A DNA stretch of 32,047 bases, taken from the NCBI GenBank assembly GCA_009840005.1, contig VXOR01000108.1, forward strand, positions 1 through 32,047. The letters run 5' to 3'. Of this stretch, positions 7,487 through 15,255 are shown in pieces (the first letter of the stretch is position 1; every line of letters starts with the position of its first letter). The notes below the pieces were generated by a model. That model worked only from the letters and a program-made list of their open reading frames with translations. It made no database searches and was not told the origin of the DNA. The DNA comes from Gemmatimonadota bacterium. Lineage in GTDB: Bacteria > Latescibacterota > UBA2968 > UBA8231. The translations under genes and the position numbers were made by a program.

Positions 7487-8532
7487 TATAGCACAGGCAT
7501 CTCCACGCCCAACTCCGCTGCCACCTTGCCGATTTCATCCCAAGTAGGTTGGGGTAAATCGATGCCTTCGACCAGCAGCCTCGCCCTCGTCTTCTGCTCG
7601 AGATCGCCGGGCGCATAGACTTGCTCAAAACCGGGCAAAGGGCGCGCCGAGCACACCCACTTGGCCATATCTTCGACTTCGCGCTCGTACGAATCCAAGT
7701 CGATAAAGTCCTCGATATTGATCGCCAGGACCATAATCCCGTTACCACCATTGCCGCTTTCTTTAGTGCAACCCGCATGAGAGAGCGGCCCCACCAACAT
7801 TTCTACCATCATCGCCAGTCCGCAGCCTTTGTGTCCAAACTGTAGGCCGCCCAACGGCAAGACGCCGGTGCCCTCGGCGTCGTCTAAATAGCGCTGGGCG
7901 TCGGTGACCGGCTGGCCTTCCTGATCTATAACCCAACCCTCGGGCATCGGCTCTTGGCGGATGTTCTTCTGAACGATTTTGCCACCGGCCACGACGGTCA
8001 TGGTCATATCGAGCATGAACGGCGGACCATTCTGGCGCGGAGCGGAAAAGGCGATAGGCTCAGGGCGCAGGCGGCGGTCCGCCGAGCCGAAGGGCGCGAG
8101 GAAAAGGCCACCGCCATTGAGCCAAACCATGCCGATCATGCCCCTTTCGGCGATTCGCGGCGGATAGTCACCGAGGCGGCAGATATGGGTGATGTGGTTG
8201 AGGCCGACAAAGCCGAAGGTGGAGTTTTGGGCTTTTTCAACGGCAATGTCGAGGGCGCGATTGACGGCGACAATGCCATTGGCCCCCTTGCCGTTGATAA
8301 CCCTGAGCACAGGAGTGTCGCGCACGACTTCGGTCTCTTCCCAGCGGACGTAGTTGTTTTTCATCCCGCGGGCATAGCCGGAGACGAGCCAAGTGCCGTG
8401 GGAGTCGTGGCCGTGAAGGTGGCTTTCAACGACGTGGTCGGCGACGATAAGGGCGTCATCTGCGGGAATGCCAGTAGCGGCAAAAATGCGATAGCAGAGA
8501 TCTTTGAGGACGTCGTGTTGGACTACGGGCAT
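7486..8532 (-). CDS. Malate/L-lactate/ureidoglycolate dehydrogenase family (Ldh2) oxidoreductase
   Basis: 348 aa, the usual Ldh2 size; ATG with AAAGGA upstream. Ldh2 proteins are NAD(P)-dependent 2-hydroxyacid dehydrogenases unrelated to classic lactate or malate dehydrogenase. Signatures: HGHDSHGTWL at 40-49, with the catalytic-type histidine in DSHG, the nucleotide-contacting stretch around GMIGMVWLNGG, FMLDMTM, and GLQFGHKGCGLAMMVEML near 228. The substrate cannot be told; malate, sulfolactate, ureidoglycolate and delta-1-piperideine carboxylate are all used by members. It starts 27 bp after carA on the same strand, so cotranscription is likely, though no metabolic link is evident. Confidence 0.88.
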   Translation of the reverse strand: MPVVQHDVLKDLCYRIFAATGIPADDALIVADHVVESHLHGHDSHGTWLVSGYARGMKNNYVRWEETEVVRDTPVLRVINGKGANGIVAVNRALDIAVEKAQNSTFGFVGLNHITHICRLGDYPPRIAERGMIGMVWLNGGGLFLAPFGSADRRLRPEPIAFSAPRQNGPPFMLDMTMTVVAGGKIVQKNIRQEPMPEGWVIDQEGQPVTDAQRYLDDAEGTGVLPLGGLQFGHKGCGLAMMVEMLVGPLSHAGCTKESGNGGNGIMVLAINIEDFIDLDSYEREVEDMAKWVCSARPLPGFEQVYAPGDLEQKTRARLLVEGIDLPQPTWDEIGKVAAELGVEMPVL

Positions 8533-8559
8533 GAAAGGTCCTTTGGATGGGTGTGCTTC

Positions 8560-9642
8560 CTAAGAGGCGTGCGCTTCCATCAACTCGGCGAAATAGCTAA
8601 ACAGATGGAAGCTGTCGTGCGGGCCTGGCGAGGCCTCCGGGTGGCACTGGATGGAAAAAATGGGTAGCTCCTTGTGGTGCAGGCCCTCGACGCAATTGTC
8701 GTTGAGGTTGAGGCGAGTGATTTCGAGGCAATCGGGCAACGAGTCGGCCGCAATGCCCCAGCCGTGGTTTTCAGAGGTAATCAAGATTCGTTCACTAGCG
8801 CGTTCCTTGATCGGCTGATTGGCCCCACGATGCCCGAACTTGAGGCGATAAATTTCCGCGCCAAAGGCCAAGCCGAGAATCTCGTGGCCCAAGCAGATAC
8901 CGAAGATTGGCTTCTTGCCAATGAGACCCTTACAAGTCTCGATCGCGTAGTCGAGGGGCCGGGGGTCGCCTGGGCCATTGGAAAGAAAAACGCCGTCCGG
9001 CTCCAAAGCCAATACCTCGTCGGCCGTGGTTTTGGCCGGCACGACCGTCACCTTACATCCTGCAGCGACCAAGCAGCGGACGATATTGCGTTTGATCCCG
9101 TAGTCTAGGGCGACGACGTGGAAGCGCGGGGCTTCGGGGCTTTCGACATAGGGCGCAGAACAGCTAACAGCGGCTACCATGTCCACACCGACAAGCCCAG
9201 GCCAAGCGCGCGCCTTTTCGACTAAGCTGTCCGGGTCGAGATCGGTGGTGGAAATGGCGGCGTCCATCACGCCCTCAATCCGCACTCTGCGAGTCAACTC
9301 GCGGGTGTCGATGCCCTCGATGCCGAGCACGCCGTGCTCTTCGAGATAATCAGGTAAGCTCTGGTGCGCACGCCAGCTACCCGGCAGGCGAGAGCACTCT
9401 TTCATTAGGAAGCCGCGGACTTGCGGCCGCACCGATTCGTCGTCTTCAGGTGTGACCCCGTAATTGCCTATGAGTGGGTACGTCATGGTGACGATCTGAC
9501 CGGCGTAGGAGGGGTCTGTGAGAATTTCCTGATAGCCGGTCATGCTGGTATTGAAGACCATTTCGCCGAGGCACTCACCCCCGCGGCCAAGAGCACGACC
9601 CTCAAAGACGGTGCCGTCCGCGAGCGCAACGAGCGCTTTCAT
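8560..9642 (-). CDS. carA: Carbamoyl-phosphate synthase small (glutaminase) subunit
   Basis: 360 aa, full length. Releases ammonia from glutamine for the large subunit CarB, feeding pyrimidine and arginine synthesis. The N-terminal CPSase_sm domain (LADGTVFEGRALG, FNTSMTGYQEILTDPSYAGQ) is followed by a class I glutamine amidotransferase with nucleophile Cys250 in GICLGHE, and His334 and Glu336 in QCHPEASPG. ATG with AAGGAG about 11 bp upstream. CarB, normally adjacent, is not in the window; the next co-directional gene is the Ldh2-family dehydrogenase. Upstream, across 81 bp, lies the CNNM/CBS gene on the same strand. Confidence 0.96.
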   Translation of the reverse strand: MKALVALADGTVFEGRALGRGGECLGEMVFNTSMTGYQEILTDPSYAGQIVTMTYPLIGNYGVTPEDDESVRPQVRGFLMKECSRLPGSWRAHQSLPDYLEEHGVLGIEGIDTRELTRRVRIEGVMDAAISTTDLDPDSLVEKARAWPGLVGVDMVAAVSCSAPYVESPEAPRFHVVALDYGIKRNIVRCLVAAGCKVTVVPAKTTADEVLALEPDGVFLSNGPGDPRPLDYAIETCKGLIGKKPIFGICLGHEILGLAFGAEIYRLKFGHRGANQPIKERASERILITSENHGWGIAADSLPDCLEITRLNLNDNCVEGLHHKELPIFSIQCHPEASPGPHDSFHLFSYFAELMEAHAS

Positions 9643-9723
9643 CGTCCGTAGATACTCCTTTTTGAGAGGGTTTTAACAGCAGGTAAAAACTTAGGCAAAA
9701 AAAGACGCGGTGAACAGGCGGCA

Positions 9724-10773
9724 TCATTCCGGCGCTGGGTCCGTCAGATCTTGGCGCTCCTGCCGTGCGCGCTCCTGCATATCGACGGCCGGATCGAATT
9801 CGCCGACGATTTCCTGACCGACGATTTCTTCAATCACGTCCTCCAAGGTAACAATGCCAGCAAAGCCACCGTATTCATCGACGACGGCAAAAAGGTGCTC
9901 GCGCCGCTGGATGAATTCTTCGAGTAGGCGACTAGCCCGCGCCGACTCGGGCACCGAATGGATGGAGCGGCTCACCTCAGAGAGTTTAGCTTGATCGCGG
10001 CCATCAGCCAAGGCGCTGAACGCATCGCGCCGCAGCACCAAGCCGACGATGTTTTCCCGTTCGCCCTGATAGAGGGGCACCCGGCTGTGGTCCCAGCTAC
10101 CGGACTGCTCGCGGGCCTCGGCCAAGGTCAAGTCGCGGTCGAGGCAGTGTACTACCGTGCGCGGGGTCATTACATCGCGCGCCCGCAATTCGTCGAGCTT
10201 GAGGATGTTTTGGATGACGCGCTCTTGGTCGTGAGAAATGGCACCAGATCGGCGGCTCATCCGCGCGATAATCTCAATCTCTTCCGGTACTACCTCCGGC
10301 ACGTCGGGTGCCCCAGCGGTGATGAGCCGAACGATGAATTTGTTGAGCCAGATAAAGGGCGCGAACAGCCATACCAGCCATTGGATCGGGCGAGCTATAA
10401 ACCGAGCGAGAACGCGGGCATGCACCACCCCCACCGTCTTGGGAAGAATCTCCGTAAAGATGAGTACCGCCAGCGAGAAGGCGATGATAAAGTACGTCTC
10501 CCAAGACCGCGGAAACACTCCGACAAAGGCGGCACCGGCGATGGCAGCACCGCCAGTATGGGCCAAGGTATTGAGCGTGAGGATGGCTGAGATAGGGCGC
10601 TGGATATCCGCGTGCAAGCTCTTGAGGATCTTACCCGAAGTGCGCCCTTGGTCGGCCAGCATTTCGATCTGACTGGCGGGCAGTGAGTAGAGCGCAGCTT
10701 CCAAGAGCGAACAAACACAGGATACAACGAGGACGACGCTGACGGATAGGATTAGCTCGAATTCAGGAGTCAT
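9724..10773 (-). CDS. CNNM/CBS-pair transporter-like protein (HlyC/CorC family), short form
   Basis: 349 aa. The N-terminal CNNM (DUF21) membrane domain starts with a hydrophobic segment and SLLEAALYSLP, then NTLAHTGGAAIAG, TEILPKTVGV and further membrane helices up to ~155. Two CBS domains follow (RARDVMTPRTVVHCLD near 197; EHLFAVVDEYGGFAGIVTLEDVIEEIVG near 300). Homologues are linked to magnesium or cobalt export. The usual C-terminal CorC_HlyC domain is missing: the protein ends some 35 residues after the second CBS with a charged tail (ERARQERQD). It may be a natural short subfamily. A terminator separates it from the SWIB gene upstream. Confidence 0.88.
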   Translation of the reverse strand: MTPEFELILSVSVVLVVSCVCSLLEAALYSLPASQIEMLADQGRTSGKILKSLHADIQRPISAILTLNTLAHTGGAAIAGAAFVGVFPRSWETYFIIAFSLAVLIFTEILPKTVGVVHARVLARFIARPIQWLVWLFAPFIWLNKFIVRLITAGAPDVPEVVPEEIEIIARMSRRSGAISHDQERVIQNILKLDELRARDVMTPRTVVHCLDRDLTLAEAREQSGSWDHSRVPLYQGERENIVGLVLRRDAFSALADGRDQAKLSEVSRSIHSVPESARASRLLEEFIQRREHLFAVVDEYGGFAGIVTLEDVIEEIVGQEIVGEFDPAVDMQERARQERQDLTDPAPE

Positions 10774-10796
10774 AGACGCGAGGGGAATGTAACAAA

Positions 10797-10826
10797 GAGA
10801 GGGACTCCCTGCTGGGAATCCCTCTC
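10797..10826 (-). terminator. Intrinsic terminator of the SWIB/H1-like gene
   Basis: Read on the minus strand, GAGAGGGATTCCC pairs with GGGAGTCCCTCTC around an AGCA loop, with one internal mismatch, and TTTGTT follows. It starts 31 bp past the stop of the SWIB gene and lies before the CNNM/CBS gene. Confidence 0.8.
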
Positions 10827-10856
10827 CAATGGCACTGGACTGAGCGTCCGGTTTAG

Positions 10857-11348
10857 CTAGGTGGCATGTTCATTGACAAAGCCGCCGAGCTCGAACATAG
10901 TCGCTTGCTTCTTGCCGAAGAAGGCTTGGAGCTTGTCATCGGCATTGATCGTGCGCTTTTCTTGCTCGTCTTGCAGGCCATTCTTCTTGATGTACGCCCA
11001 GATTTTCTTGATGATCTGAGTACGCGGCAAGGGCTTGTTACCGACTATGGCCCCTAGGGCGGCGTCGGGCTGCAAGGGCCTCATAAAGGCGGGATTGGGC
11101 TTGCGCTTCGCCTTTTTCTTGGCGGCCTTCTTAGGAGCAGCTTTCTTCTTAGCGGCCTTCTTCTTAGGAGCAGCCTTTTTCTTGGCGGCGGCCTTCTTCT
11201 TAGGAGCAGCCTTTTTCTTGGCGGCAGCTTTCTTCTTAGGAACAGCCTTCTTCTTAGCGGCAGCTTTCTTCTTAGCGGCGGGTTTCTTGGCAGCAGCCTT
11301 TTTCTTGGCGGCAGCCTTTTTCTTGGCAACAGGTTTCTTCTTCGCCAT
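10857..11348 (-). CDS. SWIB domain protein with histone-H1-like Lys/Ala tail
   Basis: 163 aa. Residues 1-82 are almost only Lys, Ala and Pro, in repeats of the AAAKKK / AAPKKK type like eukaryotic H1 tails and bacterial Hc1/AlgP-like proteins; such tails bind DNA without sequence specificity. Residues ~83-163 form a SWIB/MDM2-type domain (NPAFMRPLQPDAALGAIVG, KKIWAYIKKNGLQD, FELGGFVNEH). This SWIB plus H1-tail pairing is also known from Chlamydia and several environmental phyla and suggests a nucleoid-associated role. AAGGAG precedes the ATG, a good sigma70-like promoter lies ~140 bp upstream, and an intrinsic terminator follows, so it is a single-gene unit. Confidence 0.9.
   Translation of the reverse strand: MAKKKPVAKKKAAAKKKAAAKKPAAKKKAAAKKKAVPKKKAAAKKKAAPKKKAAAKKKAAPKKKAAKKKAAPKKAAKKKAKRKPNPAFMRPLQPDAALGAIVGNKPLPRTQIIKKIWAYIKKNGLQDEQEKRTINADDKLQAFFGKKQATMFELGGFVNEHAT
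11105..11345. repeat. Degenerate short tandem repeats encoding the Lys/Ala tail
   Basis: On the minus strand, units of about 15-18 bp encoding AAAKKK or AAPKKK are repeated about a dozen times with silent and Ala/Pro changes. They are prone to slippage and short-read mis-assembly, so the repeat number may not be exact. Confidence 0.8.
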
Positions 11349-11484
11349 AACAAAGTTCTCCTTTGGCTGTAGGGGTAAAACCCACGAAAGGGGGTTGTTT
11401 AAAATTGGGTTTCTCGGCCTCTTCCGCCTCGTGAAATTTAAGGCCGATTCTACCCGTTTTGTGCAGATACAACATTATCTTTCC

Positions 11485-11512
11485 AATATAGTACGAGGGC
11501 AGTATAAGTCAA
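11485..11512 (-). promoter_or_regulatory. Sigma70-like promoter for the SWIB gene
   Basis: On the minus strand, TTGACT (11512-11507), a 16-bp spacer and TATATT (11490-11485). The predicted start, near 11478, leaves a 5' leader of about 130 nt before the SWIB gene. AT-rich surroundings in a GC-rich genome support it. Confidence 0.6.
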
Positions 11513-11560
11513 GAAAAAATGTAGCTTTTTCATAGGGGAAAACGCTCTCACTATGGGCGT

Positions 11561-11592
11561 TTGACATAATTTGCGAAAACGGGCATTTTAAT
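11561..11592 (+). promoter_or_regulatory. Possible promoter for the proC-led gene run
   Basis: A consensus TTGACA at 11561-11566 is followed by an AT-rich stretch with TTTAAT at 11587-11592. The spacing is long (20 bp), and at 17 bp the hexamer is only CATTTT, so the -10 is uncertain. It lies 43 bp before proC, the first gene of the plus-strand run. Confidence 0.35.
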
Positions 11593-11634
11593 TTTGTACT
11601 TGAGGATTTGTCGTATTTTGAGGTCTAAAGGTTG

Positions 11635-12441
11635 ATGATCGAAAAAAGCAAATTGGGGTTTGTGGGTACCGGCAACATGGGTCGGGCGCTGATTGAAGGT
11701 TTGGTTGGTCAGCTTCCTGCGGGTCAGATAACCGCGACCGACATCAGGCCGGAAGCACTCGAAGGTTTGTCGACGTTGGGCGTTCACACTAGCACGGACT
11801 CCGCAGATGCGGTCCGTGGTCAGGACTTGGTCGTGTTGGTACTCAAGCCGCAAGTGGCCGCTCCCGTATTGAAGACACTAGCCGCGCATTTTAACACCCA
11901 GCAGGTTGTCGTCTCGCTCATGGCCGGCGTATCGACCGCCCGGCTCGAAGAACTACTGCCCGCGCAAATGTCCGTGGTGCGCGTCATGCCGCAGACGCTG
12001 GTGAGGGTGCGGGGTGCGGCTTGCGCTCTCTGCGCTGGTCGCGCGGCCAGCGCAGAACAGATGGCGCAAGTGCGTTCTCTGTTCGACTTAGTCGGTACTA
12101 CAGTCGAAGTCACCGAAAGCCTCATGGACGCAGTTACGGGGCTTTCCGGTAGCGGCCCGGCTTGGGCTTACACCGTTGTTGAAGCTCTCGCCGACGGCGG
12201 CGTACGCGCCGGGCTGCCGCGCGAGACCGCATTAACACTCGCCGCACAAACTCTGCTCGGTGCCGCGCACCTCGTACTCGAAAGCGGCGAGCATCCGGCC
12301 GTACTCAGGGACCAAGTTACTTCGCCGGGCGGCACTACGGTCGCCGGGCTGCACAAGCTAGAAGAAAAGGGCCTGCGCGACGCTCTGATCAGCGCCGTGC
12401 TGGCCGCAGCCGAGCGCTCCGCTGAGTTGGGGCAATCGTGA
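11635..12441 (+). CDS. proC: Pyrroline-5-carboxylate reductase
   Basis: 268 aa from the ATG at 11635; a TTG directly before it (11632) would add one residue. Reduces pyrroline-5-carboxylate to proline with NAD(P)H. N-terminal Rossmann site FVGTGNMGRALIEG (GTGNMG at 11-16), then LVVLVLKPQ and VRVMPQTLV. The C-terminal dimer/active-site signature is DAVTGLSGSGPAWAY, then VTSPGGTT. Full family length. The stop codon overlaps the GTG start of hisH (GTGA). With proB four genes on, two of the proline steps share this run; proA is not in the window. Confidence 0.95.
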   Translation: MIEKSKLGFVGTGNMGRALIEGLVGQLPAGQITATDIRPEALEGLSTLGVHTSTDSADAVRGQDLVVLVLKPQVAAPVLKTLAAHFNTQQVVVSLMAGVSTARLEELLPAQMSVVRVMPQTLVRVRGAACALCAGRAASAEQMAQVRSLFDLVGTTVEVTESLMDAVTGLSGSGPAWAYTVVEALADGGVRAGLPRETALTLAAQTLLGAAHLVLESGEHPAVLRDQVTSPGGTTVAGLHKLEEKGLRDALISAVLAAAERSAELGQS

Positions 12442-13040
12442 TTGCAGTCATTGACTACGGCATGGGCAATCTGCGCAGCGTGCAGAAAGCCTTTGAATTC
12501 CTCGGCTATGAAGCCGAGATCGTCGAAGACCCCGAGCGCCTAAGCGCAGCCACGCATCTCGTATTGCCCGGCGACGCGGCTTTTGGCGATGCCATGCACA
12601 ACTTGCAGGTCGCCGGTTGGGACGCGGCTATCGCCGAGGGTCTCTCAGCCGACAAACCCTTCTTGGGCATCTGTGTGGGACTACAGCTCATGTTTGAGGA
12701 AAGCGAGGAAATGGGGAGGCATCGCGGTCTCGGAATCCTGTCGGGCAAATGCGTGCGCTTCCCCCCCGACGAGCGAGTACCCCAGATCGGCTGGAACCAA
12801 ATCGCCATCAAGCGCCAAGTCTCGCTCTTAGAGGGCGTACCCGAAGGAAGTTTTTTTTATTTTGTCCATTCGTACTACGTGGTAAACGAAAACAAAGACG
12901 ATTGCGTCGCCACGACCGACTACGGGATTGATTACACCTCGATTGCCGGAAGCGGGCGCGTCTTTGGCGTACAATTTCATCCAGAAAAGAGCCAAGTCCA
13001 TGGCTTGCGCCTTCTCGACAACTTTGCGCGCCTGCGCTGA
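12438..13040 (+). CDS. hisH: Imidazole glycerol phosphate synthase, glutaminase subunit
   Basis: 200 aa from a GTG start that overlaps the proC stop by three bases, implying translational coupling. Supplies ammonia from glutamine to HisF. Class I amidotransferase features: IDYGMGNLRSV at the N-terminus, oxyanion/nucleophile GICVGLQLMFE with Cys79, and His181 and Glu183 in FHPEKS. hisF follows after 6 bp, as expected for subunits of one enzyme. The central histidine genes hisB, hisA and hisI are not nearby. Confidence 0.96.
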   Translation: MIAVIDYGMGNLRSVQKAFEFLGYEAEIVEDPERLSAATHLVLPGDAAFGDAMHNLQVAGWDAAIAEGLSADKPFLGICVGLQLMFEESEEMGRHRGLGILSGKCVRFPPDERVPQIGWNQIAIKRQVSLLEGVPEGSFFYFVHSYYVVNENKDDCVATTDYGIDYTSIAGSGRVFGVQFHPEKSQVHGLRLLDNFARLR

Positions 13041-13046
13041 AGAGAT

Positions 13047-13820
13047 ATGCTCGCTAAGCGAATCATTCCCTGTCTAGATGTCAAAAATGGCCGCAACGTG
13101 CGCGGGGTGCGCTTTTCGGCCGACCGCGACGCCGGCGATCCCGTTGAGCTAGCTGCACGCTACGACGCTGAAGGCGCAGACGAGCTCGTCTTCTACGACA
13201 TCACGGCTTCAGCCGATGGTCGTGCCATCGTCATGGACCTCGTGCGCCAAGTATCCGAGCGGGTATTCATTCCCCTAATGGTCGGTGGCGGCATTCGCAC
13301 CTTCGCGGACGTGCGCCACATTCTCAAGACTGGTGCCGACAAGGTCTCGATCAACTCGGCCCATGTGTATTCGCCGGAAATCATCAACCAAAGCGCAGAG
13401 AGCTTCGGCTCGCAGTGCATTGTCGCGGCTATCGACGCACTCAGGCGTCCGACTGCGTCCGACGAGCCGCCATCGTGGGAGCTGTACATCAACGGCGGGC
13501 GCAAGGCCACTGGCATCGATGCCCTAGAGTGGGTGGAGGCTCTCGTCGATCGCGGAGCGGGCGAGTTGGTGCTCAACAGCATCGACGCCGACGGGACGCG
13601 CGCTGGGTACGACCTCGAGCTAAACCAAGCCGTGGCGCGCATTGTAGATGTGCCCATCGTCGCCTCGGGCGGAGCCGGCAACCTCGACCACATCTACGAG
13701 GTGCTGACTGCGGGAGAAGCTAGCGCCGCGCTGGCGGCCTCCATCTTCCACTTCCAGCATTACTCGATCCCCGAAGTTAAAAGCTTTCTGCGCGAGCGCG
13801 GGGTAATGGTGCGCCAGTGA
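13047..13820 (+). CDS. hisF: Imidazole glycerol phosphate synthase, cyclase subunit
   Basis: 257 aa TIM barrel. Makes imidazole glycerol phosphate and AICAR from PRFAR and the ammonia delivered by HisH. Catalytic Asp11 (IPCLDVKNGR) and Asp130 (VAAIDA) sit at the canonical positions. Other motifs: LMVGGGIRTFADVR, GADKVSINS, LNSIDADGT and ASGGAGN. The early strand reads VRFSADRDAGDPVELA, where most homologues have VNFxxLRDAGDPVE. Its stop overlaps the GTG start assigned to proB. Confidence 0.96.
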   Translation: MLAKRIIPCLDVKNGRNVRGVRFSADRDAGDPVELAARYDAEGADELVFYDITASADGRAIVMDLVRQVSERVFIPLMVGGGIRTFADVRHILKTGADKVSINSAHVYSPEIINQSAESFGSQCIVAAIDALRRPTASDEPPSWELYINGGRKATGIDALEWVEALVDRGAGELVLNSIDADGTRAGYDLELNQAVARIVDVPIVASGGAGNLDHIYEVLTAGEASAALAASIFHFQHYSIPEVKSFLRERGVMVRQ

Positions 13821-14962
13821 CCGAGGCAAGCGAAGTATCGCGGCCGGCGCTGATGAGCGAGGTGCAGCGGCTGGTAGTAAAGATCGGCAGCAGCGCCCTG
13901 ACCACTCAGTGCCACAAGCTCGACGACGAGGTCGTCACCCAACTCGTCGAAGACGTTGTCGGGCTGCGCTCACAGGGCTTGGAAGTGGCGATCGTCACCT
14001 CGGGAGCAGTGGCCGCCGGCATGGGGCGGATGGAGTTGGACAAACGCCCGGACAACATCGCCCAACTACAAGCCCTCGCGGCCATCGGCCAGGTCCTGTT
14101 GATGGATGTTTACAAGGACAAGTTCCACCGCCACGGCGTGCCCATCGGCCAAGTGCTCTTAACCGCCGAGGACATCCTCGGCGACCGCCATCGCTACGTA
14201 AATCTCGAAAACACCTTTCGCAACCTTTTTGCCTATGGGGCCGTGCCCCTAATCAACGAAAACGACAGCGTTGCCGTTGCCGAACTCCGGCGTCAACTCG
14301 GAGAAAACGACATGCTCGCCGCTTATGTGACGAACCTGATCCGGGCGGATATGCTAGTCATTTTCTCGGATGTCGAGGGGCTTTACGATGCCTTTGGCCC
14401 GCGCGGCCCCGAAGGCAAACTAGTGAGCCAAGTGAGCCAAGACAGGGCCGACCTAGAGGGGATGATCGGCCGCTCGCTCGACGGTCGCGGCAGTGGCGGC
14501 ATGGCAACCAAACTGCGGGCCGCCCGGCTTTTGATGGCCTGCGGCGAAATGGCGGTCATCGCGCACGGGCGCAAACACCGCTTGTGCCACATCCTCGCTG
14601 GCTGCGAGCAAGGAACGCTCTTTTTGCCAACCGGCCGCAAGCTCAACAGCCGGCATCGCTGGATCGGTTTTGCCAGCCAGTGTCGCGGCAGTGCGGTGAT
14701 TGACCGCGGCGCCCAACGCGCCATCGCCGAGCAGGACAAGAGCCTGCTTCCGGTGGGGGTCGTCTCCTGCGAGGGCGAGTTTGACGCAGGCGATGTGGTA
14801 CAGGTGATTGGCGAGCAGGGCGAGAAGCTGGGGCGGGGCTTGTGCCGTTATTCAGCTTCTGAGCTGCGCCGCATATTAGGTATGAACTCGCCCGAAGTCG
14901 CAAGCGCACTGGGCCGTCCCGCCCGCGAAGTCATTCACCGCGACGACCTCGTCTTATTCTAA
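13817..14962 (+). CDS. proB: Glutamate 5-kinase with PUA domain
   Basis: Phosphorylates glutamate in the first step of proline synthesis. 381 aa from the GTG at 13817, which overlaps the hisF stop in the same GTGA manner as proC/hisH; an ATG at 13853 would begin MSEVQRLVVKIGSS and fits the family N-terminus better, so the start is unsettled. Amino-acid kinase domain: KIGSSALT near 22, TSGAVAAGM, NENDSVAV, VIFSDVEGLYD and GRGSGGMATKLRAA. A C-terminal PUA domain (~285-365; GVVSCEGEFDAGDVVQV, GLCRYSASELRRI) is found in many bacterial ProB proteins. Confidence 0.95.
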   Translation: MTEASEVSRPALMSEVQRLVVKIGSSALTTQCHKLDDEVVTQLVEDVVGLRSQGLEVAIVTSGAVAAGMGRMELDKRPDNIAQLQALAAIGQVLLMDVYKDKFHRHGVPIGQVLLTAEDILGDRHRYVNLENTFRNLFAYGAVPLINENDSVAVAELRRQLGENDMLAAYVTNLIRADMLVIFSDVEGLYDAFGPRGPEGKLVSQVSQDRADLEGMIGRSLDGRGSGGMATKLRAARLLMACGEMAVIAHGRKHRLCHILAGCEQGTLFLPTGRKLNSRHRWIGFASQCRGSAVIDRGAQRAIAEQDKSLLPVGVVSCEGEFDAGDVVQVIGEQGEKLGRGLCRYSASELRRILGMNSPEVASALGRPAREVIHRDDLVLF

Positions 14963-14969
14963 AATCGCC

Positions 14970-15251
14970 GTGACTAAGACAGCCAAGATCTTGCTGATCG
15001 CCTTCTTCGCTCTGGTGGCGTACATAGCCTTTGGCAACGGGCTGTTCTACAAGGTGTGGCAAGAAGAAAAGACCCTAATGGAATTGGAAGCACAGGTGAA
15101 ACAACTAGAAGCTGAAACTGACAGCTTGCGCCAAGTGCTAAAACTGCTCGAAAGCGACATTGATTTCATCGAAAGAGTCGCGCGCGAAGATCTCGGCCTG
15201 GTCAAACCGGGCGAGGTGGTCATCCCCCTGCCTGCGGAAGAAGGCGAGTGA
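14970..15251 (+). CDS. Septum formation initiator, FtsB/DivIC-like
   Basis: 93 aa from GTG at 14970, 7 bp after proB; no clear ribosome site is seen, so expression may depend on coupling. One N-terminal membrane helix (~6-24), a coiled coil (~30-63, rich in Leu, Glu and Lys), then the family signature FIERVAREDLGLVKPGE (67-82). FtsB/DivIC proteins bridge FtsL and FtsQ in the division machinery with the coiled coil outside the membrane. The family is short and divergent, so the exact orthologue (FtsB or DivIC) is not certain. Confidence 0.85.
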   Translation: MTKTAKILLIAFFALVAYIAFGNGLFYKVWQEEKTLMELEAQVKQLEAETDSLRQVLKLLESDIDFIERVAREDLGLVKPGEVVIPLPAEEGE

Positions 15252-15255
15252 AGCC

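Noticed and set aside
11105..11345. Regular repeats taken as a CRISPR array
   Set aside because: Units are 15-18 bp without unique spacers and translate in frame to Lys/Ala repeats.
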